Below are positions 8,662-17,824 of a stretch of DNA of 64,000 nucleotides, piece by piece. The translations under genes and the position numbers were made by a program. The stretch lies in contig JBHJHD010000093.1 in NCBI GenBank assembly GCA_050331115.1, forward strand, positions 3,702 through 67,701, read 5' to 3'. The notes under the pieces were generated by a model. The model was not told the DNA's origin. It saw nothing but the letters and a program-made list of their open reading frames with translations, and made no database searches. Position 1 is the stretch's first letter; every line of letters starts with the position of its first letter. This DNA is from JBCCAG01 sp050331115 (GTDB lineage: Bacteria; Cyanobacteriota; Cyanobacteriia; CAKZMO01).

Positions 8662-9896
8662 TTGTAGCTGGCGGCGGCAGCCTGTCGCTAAGCCTGAGCG
8701 AGCCGGCCCTGAGCGGGCTAGGGCTGCTGCTGCTGGCCATTCAGGTGCCCATGGCGGCGGTGCTGCTCTCACGCCTGCTGGAAGGCCCGGGTCGCCTGCC
8801 TCCCCTAGCGCCCCGCTCCGCCCCGGCGTCAGCGGCGGGCAAGGTGAGCGTCGTCGTGCCTACCCTCAACGAAGCCGAGCGCCTGTCCCCTTGCCTGGCA
8901 GGGCTAGCTCAGCAGGGGGACGAGCTGCGGGAAATTATCGTGGTGGATAGCTGCTCTACCGACGGCACGGTGGCGCTGGTGAAGCAAGCTCAGGCGACGG
9001 AGCCCCGGCTGCGGCTAATCAGCGATCCGCCGCTACCTACAGGTTGGGTGGGTCGACCTTGGGCGCTACACAACGGGTTTTTGGAAAGCTCTGAGGAGAG
9101 CGACTGGGTGTTGGGGGTAGATGCCGACACCTATCCCCAGCCTCAGCTGGTTGGCGCTCTAGTGCAGGCTGCGGAAGCACGGCGCTACGACATGGTCTCT
9201 CTATCGCCCCAGTTCATCCTTAGCGGGCCGGGAGAGTTCTGGCTGCAGCCGGCCCTGCTGATGACGCTGGTCTACCGATTTGGCCCCTCGGGCAGCCGCA
9301 CCGATGACGCGACGCGGGTGATGGCCAACGGTCAGTGCTTTCTAACGCGGCGATCGCTCCTCACCCAGCTGGGCGGCTACGAAAGCGCCCGGCGCTCCTT
9401 TTGCGACGACGTCACCCTGGCGCGGCGGGCGGCGGCGATGGGGGCCAAGGTGGGCTTCTGGGACGGCTCGCGGCTCTTAAAGGTGCGCATGTATGATGGC
9501 GTCGCGGAGCTGTGGCGCGAATGGGGGCGATCGCTAGACCTCAAGGATGCAGCGACGCCCCAGCAGACCTGGGGGGACGTGGGATTTTTGGCGGCGGTGC
9601 AGGGGCTGCCCCTGCTGGTTTGCCTTGTGTTTGGCTGGGGCTGGCTTGCGGGGACGCGTACGACGGTCTGTGGGGCAGCGCTGGGGCTCAACGCGGCGCT
9701 GGTGGTGGCTCGCGTGGCGCTGCTCTGGGCGATTGACGCGTCCTATGACAAAGAGAAGGCCAGCGGGCGCTGGGCATTTTGGCTCTCGCCGCTGGCGGAC
9801 CCGCTGGCGGTGGTGCGCATTGCCCTATCGGCGGGCCGCACCCCTACACAGTGGCGATCGCGCCAGTACGACGGGTTTGACGCCACCGCCAAATAG
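8658..9896 (+). CDS. cruG: Glycosyltransferase CruG (myxoxanthophyll synthesis)
   Basis: Membrane-bound family-2 glycosyltransferase that attaches the sugar to the carotenoid made with CruF. An N-terminal hydrophobic segment (about 12-35) is followed by the GT-A core: VVVPTLNEAERL, VDSCSTDGT, the DxD-like GVDADTYP and the acceptor region CDDVTLARRA. Two or three hydrophobic segments end the 412-residue protein (about 300-395). The start is a GTG whose bases overlap the cruF stop by 4 bp. This pairing with cruF is the main reason to prefer CruG over a generic GT2. Confidence 0.92.
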   Translation: MIVAGGGSLSLSLSEPALSGLGLLLLAIQVPMAAVLLSRLLEGPGRLPPLAPRSAPASAAGKVSVVVPTLNEAERLSPCLAGLAQQGDELREIIVVDSCSTDGTVALVKQAQATEPRLRLISDPPLPTGWVGRPWALHNGFLESSEESDWVLGVDADTYPQPQLVGALVQAAEARRYDMVSLSPQFILSGPGEFWLQPALLMTLVYRFGPSGSRTDDATRVMANGQCFLTRRSLLTQLGGYESARRSFCDDVTLARRAAAMGAKVGFWDGSRLLKVRMYDGVAELWREWGRSLDLKDAATPQQTWGDVGFLAAVQGLPLLVCLVFGWGWLAGTRTTVCGAALGLNAALVVARVALLWAIDASYDKEKASGRWAFWLSPLADPLAVVRIALSAGRTPTQWRSRQYDGFDATAK

Positions 9897-9903
9897 GTTG
9901 TGC

Positions 9904-9924
9904 GGGCAGAGCCACGCTCTGCCC
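9904..9924 (+). terminator. Hairpin just after cruG
   Basis: A 9-bp perfect stem (gggcagagc / gctctgccc) with a 3-nt loop starts 8 bp after the cruG stop. No T-run follows, so an intrinsic terminator is likely but not certain. Confidence 0.5.
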
Positions 9925-9948
9925 AGGCCATTCCCCCAGCACGCCAGC

Positions 9949-9977
9949 CAAAAAAAAGAGGGAGATTGCTCTCCCTC
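9949..9977 (-). terminator. Intrinsic terminator for the leftward gene at 10065
   Basis: Read on the minus strand, gagggaga / tctccctc (9958-9965 and 9970-9977) forms an 8-bp stem with a 4-nt loop. It is followed by a T-rich run (the A-run at about 9950-9957 on the plus strand). It lies about 90 bp after the stop of the leftward gene. Confidence 0.75.
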
Positions 9978-10064
9978 CATCGCATTCATTCACCTGTTGA
10001 CCCCATCGTAGGAACGACAGAGATTAATTAGGGACAGGCCTGTGCCAGTCTGCCAACAGCCCTA

Positions 10065-10463
10065 CTACTTGCGGATGTCTTTGGCCATGTTGCGAAACAT
10101 ATCCATGTTGTTGTCGGGCTTACGCCGCTCTGAAGTGCTCTCTGACGGCTTAGAGATATTAGACGGCGGTTCTGCCGGCCGAAAAGACTGCATCTGCGCA
10201 GGCGGCGTACTGTTGGGTACGCTGTTGGTCACGCTCTCGGCAGCGTTGATGTCTTGGTCTGACGAGACGCTGCGAATGCGGGCATCCCCCTTAGGGAAAG
10301 TGCGCTTTACCGTTTTGGCGGTGCGCATATAGTCAATATCGCCGTAGGTTTTGGCGTCGTCGGGCTTGAGGTAGTAAGCCCCGGTATTTTTCGGCTTTGC
10401 GCCGCTGCTGGCATCAGTTTCAGCTTGCTTGGACCCAAACAGCCGTCGAATAAATCCTGTCAT
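10065..10463 (-). CDS. Conserved cyanobacterial protein of unknown function
   Basis: A 132-residue, probably cytosolic protein. The N-terminus (MTGFIRRLFG) is a short amphipathic basic segment. A conserved block follows (YYLKPDDAKTYGDIDYMRTA, then KTVKRTFP). The middle is a disordered Ser/Pro/Asn-rich linker, and the end is a conserved helix, MDMFRNMAKDIRK. I recognise the ends as a pattern shared by small cyanobacterial proteins but know no function. I chose the ATG at 10463, because the extension to 10577 encodes an unrelated hydrophobic leader. Its own terminator follows at 9949-9977. Confidence 0.72.
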   Translation of the reverse strand: MTGFIRRLFGSKQAETDASSGAKPKNTGAYYLKPDDAKTYGDIDYMRTAKTVKRTFPKGDARIRSVSSDQDINAAESVTNSVPNSTPPAQMQSFRPAEPPSNISKPSESTSERRKPDNNMDMFRNMAKDIRK

Positions 10464-10687
10464 TGTTTTTGAGCTTGCTGCCTTGTGAACGTCTTCGGGA
10501 CGACATCTTTGATCGATGTGTCGAATATTAATAAGTATTACAAATGTTAAGACGCCTGACAATGCCAGAGCGAGCAACTTACCGAAGTCGATGTCCTGCG
10601 CCAGAAGTGGAGGCCCTGCGCTAAAACTAACGGGGCGCTAGACAGAACCCGATCCTTCCTTTAAGCTTTATTGCACATTTGCTGTGC

Positions 10688-10720
10688 CTGGCCCGATGCA
10701 CTGGCCCGATGCACTGGCCC
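10688..10720. repeat. 13-bp tandem repeat, 2.5 copies
   Basis: The unit ctggcccgatgca starts at 10688, 10701 and 10714 (partial). Confidence 0.85.
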
Positions 10721-10758
10721 AAATGCGCTTAGCTGCTATCTCGCATAAGCTTGCCGAT

Positions 10759-10808
10759 CTTTTCTTGCTTTGGCTCCTTTTCTGCTTTGGCCCTTTTCTG
10801 CTTTGGCT
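10759..10808. repeat. About 17-bp repeat ending at the mutS start
   Basis: Three imperfect copies of ccttttctgctttggct lie in a row, and the last one ends directly before the mutS ATG (10809). They replace the usual Shine-Dalgarno region, so copy number could affect mutS translation (inference). Confidence 0.75.
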
Positions 10809-13514
10809 ATGACTGATGCGCCCCCTAGTTCCACAGATCCTAGTTCCACAGACCCCCAGCTGCTTATTGAAGGCCTCCCGGAACGGCTAATTAAGCACAC
10901 CGTGCGCTATGCCGACTATCGTCAGGTAGAGCGCGATCGCCTCACCCCCATGTTTCAGCAGTACGTCGACATCAAGGCGCAGTACCCCAGCGCCCTGCTG
11001 CTATACCGCATCGGCGACTTTTTCGAGACCTTTTTTCAGGACGCGATTTTGGTGGCCCGGGAGCTGGAACTGGTGCTCACCAGCAAGGAGGCCGGTAAGG
11101 CGGTGGGCCGGGTGCCGCTGGCGGGCATCCCCCACCACGCCGTAGAGCGCTACTGCGCCCAGCTGCTGGAAAAGGGCTATGCGATCGCCATCTGCGACCA
11201 GGTAGAGACCGCTAGCGAAGCCCAAGGAAAGCTAATGCGGCGGGAGGTGACCCGGGTGGTTACCCCCGGCACCATTCTCGAAGAGGGCATGCTGGACGCC
11301 CGCCGCAATAATTTTCTGGTGGCGGTGGTGATCGCGGGGCAGCACTGGGGGCTGGCCCACGCCGACGTGTCCACCGGGGAGTTCCTCACCACCCAGGCCA
11401 CGGGGCTAGACCAGCTCAGCCAAGAGCTGATGCGCCTAGCCCCTTCCGAGGTGCTAGTGCCCACCAACGCCCCCGACCTGGGGGGCTTTTTGCGGCCGGG
11501 GGACACCTCGGCCCAGCTGCCCAGCTGCCTGCCGCCTCGGTTTTGCTACACCTTTCGTTCCCAGACGCCCTTCGTGCACAGCGAGGCCCGGCAGCGGCTC
11601 CTGGAGCGCTTCCGGCTGCGATCGCTGGAGGGGCTGGGCTGCGAGCGGCTGCCCCTGGCGGTGCGGGCGGCGGGGGGTCTCTTGCAGTACCTCGAAGACA
11701 CCCAGAAGCAGGTACCGGTGCTGCTGCAGCCGGTGTCTACCTACGCGCTCACGGAGTATTTGGTGCTAGACCACCAGACCCGCCGAAATTTGGAAATTAC
11801 CCAGACGGCCCGGGACGGCACCTTCCACGGCTCACTGCTGTGGGCGCTGGACCGCACGGTGACCGCCATGGGGGGGCGATCGCTGCGGCGCTGGCTGCTG
11901 CAGCCCCTGCTGGATCTAGGGGGCATCCACGCCCGCCAGGACACCATCCAGGAGCTAATCGACAACGGACCGCTGCGGCAGGCGATCCAGCAGATGCTCA
12001 AGCAGATTTATGACCTAGAGCGGCTCACGGGGCGGGCCGGGGCGGGCACCGCCAACGCCCGAGAGATTACGGCCCTGGCGGACTCTCTGACGCGGCTGCC
12101 GGACCTGGCGGCCCTAGTGCGGGAGGCTAAGTCCCCCTACCTGGCGGCGCTGCAGATGGTGCCCCCCGACCTAGAGCACCTGGGCCGTCGCCTGCTGGCC
12201 CACATCGTGGAGAGCCCGCCCATCTACCTCACTGAAGGCAATTTAATCCGGGATGGAGTACACGACGAGCTAGACCACATGCGCCAGCAGATCGCCGACG
12301 ACCAGAACTGGATCGCCACCCTAGAGACGGTGGAGCGCGATCGCACGGGAATCAGCACCCTCAAGGTGGGCTTTAGTAAGACCTTTGGCTACTACATCAG
12401 CGTCTCTCGGGCCAAGCTAGACCAGGTGCCAGAGGGCTACCAGCGCAAGCAGACCCTCACCAACGAAGAGCGCTACGTGACCCAAGAGCTGAAGGAGCGG
12501 GAAGACCGGGTGATGAAGGCCCGCACCCACATCAACGCCCTAGAATACGAAATTTTTGCCCAGCTGCGGGCCGAGGTGAGCGCCTACGCCGACGACATCC
12601 GCACCGTGGCCCAGGGCATTGCCGCCGTAGACGTGCTGGCGGGTCTCTCTGAGGTGGCGCTCTACCAAGGGTACTGCCGCCCGCAGATGGTGCCCAACCG
12701 CGAAATCGATATCGACCAGGGGCGTCATCCGGTCGTTGAGCAGTCCCTCCCGGCGGGGTTTTTTGTGCCCAACGCCGCCCGGCTGGGCTCAGGCCCTGCG
12801 GATGCGCCCAGTAGTCGAGGCATTCCCGATCTGATCATTCTCACCGGCCCCAATGCCAGCGGCAAGAGCTGCTACCTGCGTCAGGTGGGTCTCATTCAGC
12901 TAATGGCGCAGATAGGCAGCTTCGTCCCCGCCGCCGCCGCCGTGCTGGGGGTGTGCGATCGCGTCTTTACCCGCGTCGGCGCTGTAGATGACTTAGCCAC
13001 CGGCCAGTCCACCTTCATGGTAGAGATGAACGAAACCGCCAATATCTTGAACCACGCTACGGCTAAATCCCTGGTGCTGCTCGACGAAATCGGTCGCGGC
13101 ACCGCCACCTTTGACGGGCTCTCTATCGCCTGGGCCGTGGCCGAGCACCTGGCCTCTGACATCCGCGCCCGCACCATTTTTGCCACCCACTACCACGAGC
13201 TCAACGAGCTAGCCTCTCTAATCCCCAACGTCGCCAACTATCAGGTCACCGTCAAGGAAATGCCCGATGAGATTATCTTCCTGCATCAGGTGCGCCCCGG
13301 CGGGGCAGATCGCTCCTACGGCATCGAAGCGGGGCGGCTCGCCGGGCTGCCGAGCTCGGTGATTCAGAGGGCCAGGGACGTGATGCGCCAAATCGAAAAG
13401 CATTCCCACATTGCCGTGGGGCTGCGGGGCCGCCAGCCCCACGGAACAGGCTATCGCCGCAAGCCCCCTCATGTCTCTGAGGGCACCGAGCAGCTCGGCT
13501 TCTTCGAGGGCTGA
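10809..13514 (+). CDS. mutS: DNA mismatch repair protein MutS
   Basis: Mismatch-recognition ATPase. The 901 residues are slightly longer than usual because of a Ser/Thr/Asp/Pro-rich leader. The mismatch-contacting Phe-x-Glu lies in RIGDFFETF. Connector and lever domains follow. The ATPase has Walker A GPNASGKS, the segment DDLATGQSTFMVEMNE, Walker B LVLLDEIGRGT and the FATHYHEL motif. The ATG at 10809 (MTDAPPSSTD) is preferred over an upstream TTG that lies in a repeat. The last 46 bp overlap the convergent flavoprotein gene. Confidence 0.97.
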   Translation: MTDAPPSSTDPSSTDPQLLIEGLPERLIKHTVRYADYRQVERDRLTPMFQQYVDIKAQYPSALLLYRIGDFFETFFQDAILVARELELVLTSKEAGKAVGRVPLAGIPHHAVERYCAQLLEKGYAIAICDQVETASEAQGKLMRREVTRVVTPGTILEEGMLDARRNNFLVAVVIAGQHWGLAHADVSTGEFLTTQATGLDQLSQELMRLAPSEVLVPTNAPDLGGFLRPGDTSAQLPSCLPPRFCYTFRSQTPFVHSEARQRLLERFRLRSLEGLGCERLPLAVRAAGGLLQYLEDTQKQVPVLLQPVSTYALTEYLVLDHQTRRNLEITQTARDGTFHGSLLWALDRTVTAMGGRSLRRWLLQPLLDLGGIHARQDTIQELIDNGPLRQAIQQMLKQIYDLERLTGRAGAGTANAREITALADSLTRLPDLAALVREAKSPYLAALQMVPPDLEHLGRRLLAHIVESPPIYLTEGNLIRDGVHDELDHMRQQIADDQNWIATLETVERDRTGISTLKVGFSKTFGYYISVSRAKLDQVPEGYQRKQTLTNEERYVTQELKEREDRVMKARTHINALEYEIFAQLRAEVSAYADDIRTVAQGIAAVDVLAGLSEVALYQGYCRPQMVPNREIDIDQGRHPVVEQSLPAGFFVPNAARLGSGPADAPSSRGIPDLIILTGPNASGKSCYLRQVGLIQLMAQIGSFVPAAAAVLGVCDRVFTRVGAVDDLATGQSTFMVEMNETANILNHATAKSLVLLDEIGRGTATFDGLSIAWAVAEHLASDIRARTIFATHYHELNELASLIPNVANYQVTVKEMPDEIIFLHQVRPGGADRSYGIEAGRLAGLPSSVIQRARDVMRQIEKHSHIAVGLRGRQPHGTGYRRKPPHVSEGTEQLGFFEG

Positions 13515-14782
13515 CTCGCCTGATCTGCAGGCCTGCTCGCGGCCCGCCCCGCCAGCCAGCCCGTAGTCCAGGCGCTCTGAAAGTTGAACCCGCCAGTAAT
13601 GCCGTCGATGTCCAGAACTTCGCCGGCAAAGTAAAGGCCTGGGCAGCAGCGGCTCTCCATGGTTTTGAACGCAACTTCCGAGAGCCGCACGCCGCCGCAG
13701 GTGACAAATTCGTCCTTAAAGACGCCCTTACCCGCCACGGCAAACTCGCCCTGCGTCAGTTCATGCACCAGCTGCTGCAGCCCTGCCTTAGGGAGCTGCG
13801 CCCACTGGGTCTGTGGGGCAACGCCCGCCCGCGCCAGCAGGTAACCCCACAGCCGTCGGGGCAGCCGCTGCGCCAGAGCCGGTGGCGTCGCCATTAGGGT
13901 GCGCTTTGGGGTTTCACGTTTGGCGTCTAAAAGCACCTGCCGCACCTGCTCCTCGGTGTCGGTGGGAAGCCAGTTCACCCGCAGCTCGGCGCGATAGCCG
14001 CAGCCGTGTAGATGACGCGCCCCCCAGGCGGAGAGCCTGAGGACGGCGGGGCCGCTGACGCCCCAGTGGGTGAGCAGCAGCGGCCCGGTCTGTTTCAGAG
14101 ACTTGCCCTCGGCGAGCCGCAGCTGGATGCGGACCGGGTCGACGGCAACCCCGGCCAGCGCGTTGAGGGCCGACTCCCTAATGTTGAGGGTGAACAGGGA
14201 AGGCACGGGCGGCTCGATGCAGTGGCCCAGGGAGCGCGCTAGGGCTTGCCCCCGGGCGCTGCTGCCGGTGGCCAAGATAACGCGATCGGCGACGCGCTCC
14301 CCAGACTTGAGCTCGATGTGAAAGCGATGGCCCTTTGGAGCCGGCCCGTGACCATCGCGGCGCGCTAGGGCGCTGACCGCTGCCCCAGTGTGCACCATCA
14401 CCCCAGCCCGCCGGGCGGCCCGCTGCAGGCAGTCCATAATGGTGCCAGAATCGTCGGTGACCGGAAACATGCGCCCGTCCGCCTCGGTCTTGAGCGCCAC
14501 GCCGCGATCGCTAAACCAGCGCACCGTGTCCTGGGGCTGGAAGCGGCTAAACGCACCCCGCAGCGCCTTGCCGCCGCGAGGGTAGTAGGTAATCAACCGC
14601 GCCGGGTCGAAGCAAGCATGGGTGACGTTGCAGCGGCCGCCGCCCGAAATCGCCACCTTAGATAGGCAGCGGCGGCCGGCTTCCAGCAGCGTGACCTGAG
14701 CGTCAGAATGCGCCTCAGCGCAGGCGATCGCGGCAAAGAACCCCGCAGCGCCACCCCCAATGACGACAACCTGTAGCACCAT
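13469..14782 (-). CDS. HI0933/YhiN-family NAD(P)/FAD-dependent oxidoreductase
   Basis: A 437-residue flavoprotein of the HI0933-like (BaiN/RdsA) family. The FAD-binding start is VVIGGGAAGFFAAIA. The second glycine motif KVAISGGGRCNVTH is family-typical. The C-terminus shows the closing FAD motif (YFAGEVLDIDGITGGFNFQ, here given as its core GEVLDIDGITGGFN). The cellular substrate is not known for cyanobacteria. The reading frame ends inside mutS, giving a 46-bp tail-to-tail overlap, and the last 20 residues are a Ser/Lys-rich extension coded within that overlap. Confidence 0.88.
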   Translation of the reverse strand: MVLQVVVIGGGAAGFFAAIACAEAHSDAQVTLLEAGRRCLSKVAISGGGRCNVTHACFDPARLITYYPRGGKALRGAFSRFQPQDTVRWFSDRGVALKTEADGRMFPVTDDSGTIMDCLQRAARRAGVMVHTGAAVSALARRDGHGPAPKGHRFHIELKSGERVADRVILATGSSARGQALARSLGHCIEPPVPSLFTLNIRESALNALAGVAVDPVRIQLRLAEGKSLKQTGPLLLTHWGVSGPAVLRLSAWGARHLHGCGYRAELRVNWLPTDTEEQVRQVLLDAKRETPKRTLMATPPALAQRLPRRLWGYLLARAGVAPQTQWAQLPKAGLQQLVHELTQGEFAVAGKGVFKDEFVTCGGVRLSEVAFKTMESRCCPGLYFAGEVLDIDGITGGFNFQSAWTTGWLAGRAASRPADQASQPSKKPSCSVPSET

Positions 14783-15231
14783 TTACGAGCCCACCCCTCA
14801 ATAGACATTTGGGGGTATTGCCCCCTTGTAACCTGCGTTAGAACTAAATTTAATGGAGATGCTGATACATACATGCATTGCCTATCTATTGTTATCTACC
14901 CATACCCTGGTTTACCTATGCTGTGGGTCAAGCTCACCGGCCGAGACATTATTTCTCCAGATACATGGCTCTAGCCTTTATCACGATTTTGGCTTTGCGA
15001 CAGTGGTGGAAAGACAGTGGTGGAAATCTAAAAAAAAAAGAACGCTATGTGCACAGATGGGCCAGAGCGGGGCATACTAATACCCTGTTTAGTCCCCGCA
15101 ACGCAAGTCCCTTTTGCGCTGCAGAGCACCTCGCTCTGTTTGACTCTGGGGCCGTCTGCTGCCCTCTACCTTAACAGGAGAGACCCGGCATTTGTTTTGG
15201 GAACTGTCAGTAACCGTGAAAGAAGGTGAGC
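14783..15231. other. Intergenic region upstream of ebsA
   Basis: It lies between the start of the leftward flavoprotein gene and ebsA, so promoters for both are expected. A 14-bp direct repeat (gacagtggtggaaa) occurs at 14999-15012 and 15013-15026, followed by a run of ten A. Open frames here (for example 14878-15174) show no recognisable protein features and were not called. Confidence 0.55.
14999..15026. repeat. 14-bp direct repeat, 2 copies
   Basis: Two perfect adjacent copies of gacagtggtggaaa. Confidence 0.85.
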
Positions 15232-15606
15232 ATGTCTCTTAAGGACCTGAAACCCGCCGTTGATCGAGATGTCAACGTCTATAGCCCCTACTATCAGGGC
15301 AGAAAGCGCAGCGCTCTCCCTTACGCCATCAGCCTCTACCAGCGCGGCAACCTGGAGGGCGATCGCCACATCGAGGGCGGCAGCAGCATTCCCTTCCTGG
15401 CAACCTGGAACGTGTCTTCTCTGCCGGCTGATCTGACGCGCTGCCGCATTCGCTTTGACGATAACGAAGAGCTGAGCTATGAGATTACCCTGGCAAACTT
15501 CGAGTTTGTCGACTATCTCATTGATGTTCTATTCAACGTCAAGTCGGCCAAGATTACAGATTTCTCTCGGTCGTTTTACCGCAAGCTGCTGCGCTACGAA
15601 GACTAA
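15232..15606 (+). CDS. ebsA: Type IV pilus biogenesis / biofilm self-suppression protein EbsA
   Basis: A 124-residue cyanobacteria-specific protein. In Synechococcus elongatus EbsA is needed for type IV pilus assembly and represses biofilm formation. The diagnostic segments are YSPYYQGRKRSALPYAISLY, IPFLATWNVSSLPADLTRCR and the ending FYRKLLRYED. No signal peptide or membrane segment is seen, consistent with a cytosolic partner of the pilus motor. The ATG at 15232 has agaagg at good distance, whereas a GTG six bases upstream lies too close to it. It is followed by its own 7-bp hairpin at 15623-15645. Confidence 0.88.
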   Translation: MSLKDLKPAVDRDVNVYSPYYQGRKRSALPYAISLYQRGNLEGDRHIEGGSSIPFLATWNVSSLPADLTRCRIRFDDNEELSYEITLANFEFVDYLIDVLFNVKSAKITDFSRSFYRKLLRYED

Positions 15607-15962
15607 TGGGGTATCGGTTCTGGTGACGCCTATCCAAAGCGTCACAGCCAAACATCGCAGCCAAAACGTCAAGGGCTACGATTGAAGAATCTTCTCCAGT
15701 AAGCGCGAGCTGATCTGCAATGCTCTCGACGTTTACTGGACTACATCAGGCTCGGCATATCAGGGTTGACATATCAGGGTTGGCATAAGTATCAGCGATA
15801 GGTATCCGGACGCATCACGTCAGAGGTTGAATAGTTTTATCTGCGATCTTTCATTAGCGCCTAGTCCCCCAACGATTCCAGCATGGGTGAGCCGCTAAAA
15901 GCCTAAGTGGATATTAAGCTTGGCGCTTCGGATATGCAGATGTAACGTCGTCTTGTGTTGAA
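15607..15962. other. Intergenic region between ebsA and a sensor kinase
   Basis: It contains a hairpin (gtgacgc / gcgtcac, 15623-15645) that may end ebsA transcription, and a 14-bp repeat (catatcagggttga) 2.3 times at 15756-15787. No gene was found. Confidence 0.55.
15756..15787. repeat. 14-bp tandem repeat, 2.3 copies
   Basis: catatcagggttga at 15756 and catatcagggttgg at 15770, then a partial copy. Confidence 0.85.
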
Positions 15963-17798
15963 ATGCAACCGTCTAGGGCAGCTACTGTGACTCCGTCTCA
16001 ACTTGATGCCAACCATAGTTCGTTACCCCTATCCTTAGACAAGCGCCAGGATATCGCTGGCGAGTCGCCTCAATTTGTCAGCCTCCGCGTCAAGCTGCTG
16101 GTTGGATTTAGCCTGATCTTCAGCATCGTTTTTGCCGGTGCGTTTTTCTGGTTCTATACGTTTACGACCGACAAAACAATCTCGCGCCTGCGGGCGGACC
16201 TGCGGTCGACCCTGAAGGGCGCTGTAGAAGGCGTAGACGTCGACGAGCTGATTTCTCTCTACGAGGACGGCGATCCCAACAGCGCCGGCTTTTCGGACGA
16301 TCCGCGCTATCAGAACCAGCTTGAGTGGTTTGAAACCGTCAAAAGCATTGAGCCCCGGGCCTGGCTTTACTCTCTAGTAGTCGGTCCTGCCAGCGAAAAT
16401 CGCCGACGGGGAGCGGCTGCCGTTCCGGACGATCAGCTCGAAACGGTTTTTCTAGTGGACCTATGGGCCAACTACGATCCGTCGAAAGCGGTAGGGTTCC
16501 TGGAATCGGATGAGGCTAGCTCTCGCCCCCGCGTTGTCATTGAAACGGGAGAGCTGACCGAAGAGCCCAACATCTACACGGACGACTGGGGCACCTGGAT
16601 GTCTGCATTTGCCCCCATCAAGAACGACCAGGGGGAGGTTGTTGCTGTCCTAGGTCTAGATATCGAGGCCGACTACGTTTTTGACCTCCAAGATCAGATT
16701 CGTAACCGCGTTCTGATGTCGTTTATTGTCACCTACGGCGTTCTATTCGTCTTGATCTACATGCTCTCTGGGGTGCTCACCCAGCACATCACCGAGCTGA
16801 CCCGCTCTGCCGAGCAGATTGCGGCCGGGGACTACACCCAGGCGCTGTCTCTTTCGCAGCAAAACGCTTTGCCGCGACGCAGCGCGCCTCGATTTACGCT
16901 ATGGAAGGCGAATCCGCCTCAAAATCCGCTGCGGGATGAGATCAGCGTTTTGGCCCAGGCGTTCAAGGTGATGATCGAGAGCATTCAGCAGCGTGAGCGG
17001 ATGATTCGTCAGGGCAAGAAAGTCGAAGATGAAATGCGCCTGGCCCTCAAAGCAGAGCGAGAGCTAAATGAGCTAAAATCGCGCTTCGTATCCATGGTGT
17101 CCCATGAGTTTCGCACGCCGCTGACCGTCATGCGTACGTCAACGGAGCTGCTAGAGCACTATGGTCACCTAGCGAGTGAGGAAAAGAAGCAGGCCTATTT
17201 TCTGCGCATCCGCGCCGCGATCGCCAATATGACGCGCCTTTTGGAGGACGTTTTGGTGGCGGGCAAGGCAGAGGCGGGCAAGCTGGAGTTCAACCCAAGC
17301 TGCGGCGACCTAAAAGCATTTTGCCGGGAGATTATCAGCGAGCTGCAGCACAGCGTTGGCCTTGACCACGCAATTGAGCTTTCTGTGAGCGGCGACGTTA
17401 GCCAGATTGCCTTCGACGCGGATTTGCTGCGCCCGGTGATGTCAAACCTACTTTCCAACGCCATCAAATACTCCGAAGCGGGGAGTTTGATCGAGGTCTC
17501 CCTTTCGCGGGACGAGGCCGCTGTGACCATCACGGTAAGCGACCAGGGCATCGGTATTCCTAAAGAAGATCAGCCCCACCTGTTTAAGCTTTTCCACCGC
17601 GCCGGCAATGTCGATACTATTCGCGGCACTGGGCTAGGGCTAGCAATTGTTCAGCAGTGCATCACCTATCACCGGGGGCAGGTGAGCTTCAGCAGCCAGG
17701 AGAAGGTTGGCACGACCTTCTCCGTTCGATTTCCCGCCGTGAGCGCTGCGGCCCTCGGCTCTGGTCCTAATGGTTCAGAATCGGTTGCCAAGATCTAG
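15963..17798 (+). CDS. Membrane sensor histidine kinase (HAMP, HisKA, HATPase)
   Basis: A 611-residue two-component sensor. The N-terminal 40 residues are cytosolic. The first membrane segment is at about 44-66, an extracytoplasmic sensor region at about 70-255, and the second membrane segment at about 258-282. A HAMP linker follows, then the dimerisation/phosphoacceptor helix with His381 in MVSHEFRTPL. The ATPase domain has the N box (LLSNAIKYS), G1 (VSDQGIGIP), the F box (LFKLFHRA) and G2 (GTGLGLAI). No response regulator gene lies next to it, so it is an orphan. The signal is unknown. Confidence 0.93.
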   Translation: MQPSRAATVTPSQLDANHSSLPLSLDKRQDIAGESPQFVSLRVKLLVGFSLIFSIVFAGAFFWFYTFTTDKTISRLRADLRSTLKGAVEGVDVDELISLYEDGDPNSAGFSDDPRYQNQLEWFETVKSIEPRAWLYSLVVGPASENRRRGAAAVPDDQLETVFLVDLWANYDPSKAVGFLESDEASSRPRVVIETGELTEEPNIYTDDWGTWMSAFAPIKNDQGEVVAVLGLDIEADYVFDLQDQIRNRVLMSFIVTYGVLFVLIYMLSGVLTQHITELTRSAEQIAAGDYTQALSLSQQNALPRRSAPRFTLWKANPPQNPLRDEISVLAQAFKVMIESIQQRERMIRQGKKVEDEMRLALKAERELNELKSRFVSMVSHEFRTPLTVMRTSTELLEHYGHLASEEKKQAYFLRIRAAIANMTRLLEDVLVAGKAEAGKLEFNPSCGDLKAFCREIISELQHSVGLDHAIELSVSGDVSQIAFDADLLRPVMSNLLSNAIKYSEAGSLIEVSLSRDEAAVTITVSDQGIGIPKEDQPHLFKLFHRAGNVDTIRGTGLGLAIVQQCITYHRGQVSFSSQEKVGTTFSVRFPAVSAAALGSGPNGSESVAKI

Positions 17799-17803
17799 CG
17801 ATC

Positions 17804-17820
17804 GTTTCCCCAAAGGAAAC
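17804..17820 (+). terminator. Small hairpin after the sensor kinase
   Basis: gtttcc / ggaaac with a 5-nt loop, 6 bp after the kinase stop and followed by cccttt. It could be a weak terminator. Confidence 0.4.
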
Positions 17821-17824
17821 CCTT

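Larger units (their letters stand above)
10464..10808. other. Divergent intergenic region rich in short repeats
   Basis: It separates the leftward small gene from mutS. It holds a 13-bp repeat (10688-10720) and a roughly 17-bp repeat that reaches the mutS start codon (10759-10808). The frame upstream of the mutS ATG is open to a TTG at 10770, but it runs through the repeat and is unlikely to be coding. Confidence 0.6.

Noticed and set aside
10464..10577. N-terminal extension of the conserved small protein at 10065-10463
   Set aside because: The added hydrophobic leader is unlike the rest of the protein, and the internal ATG at 10463 gives the conserved start.
14878..15174. 98-codon plus-strand frame upstream of ebsA
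   Set aside because: No recognisable family, no good ribosome site, and it crosses a 14-bp direct repeat and a long A-run. It looks like intergenic DNA.
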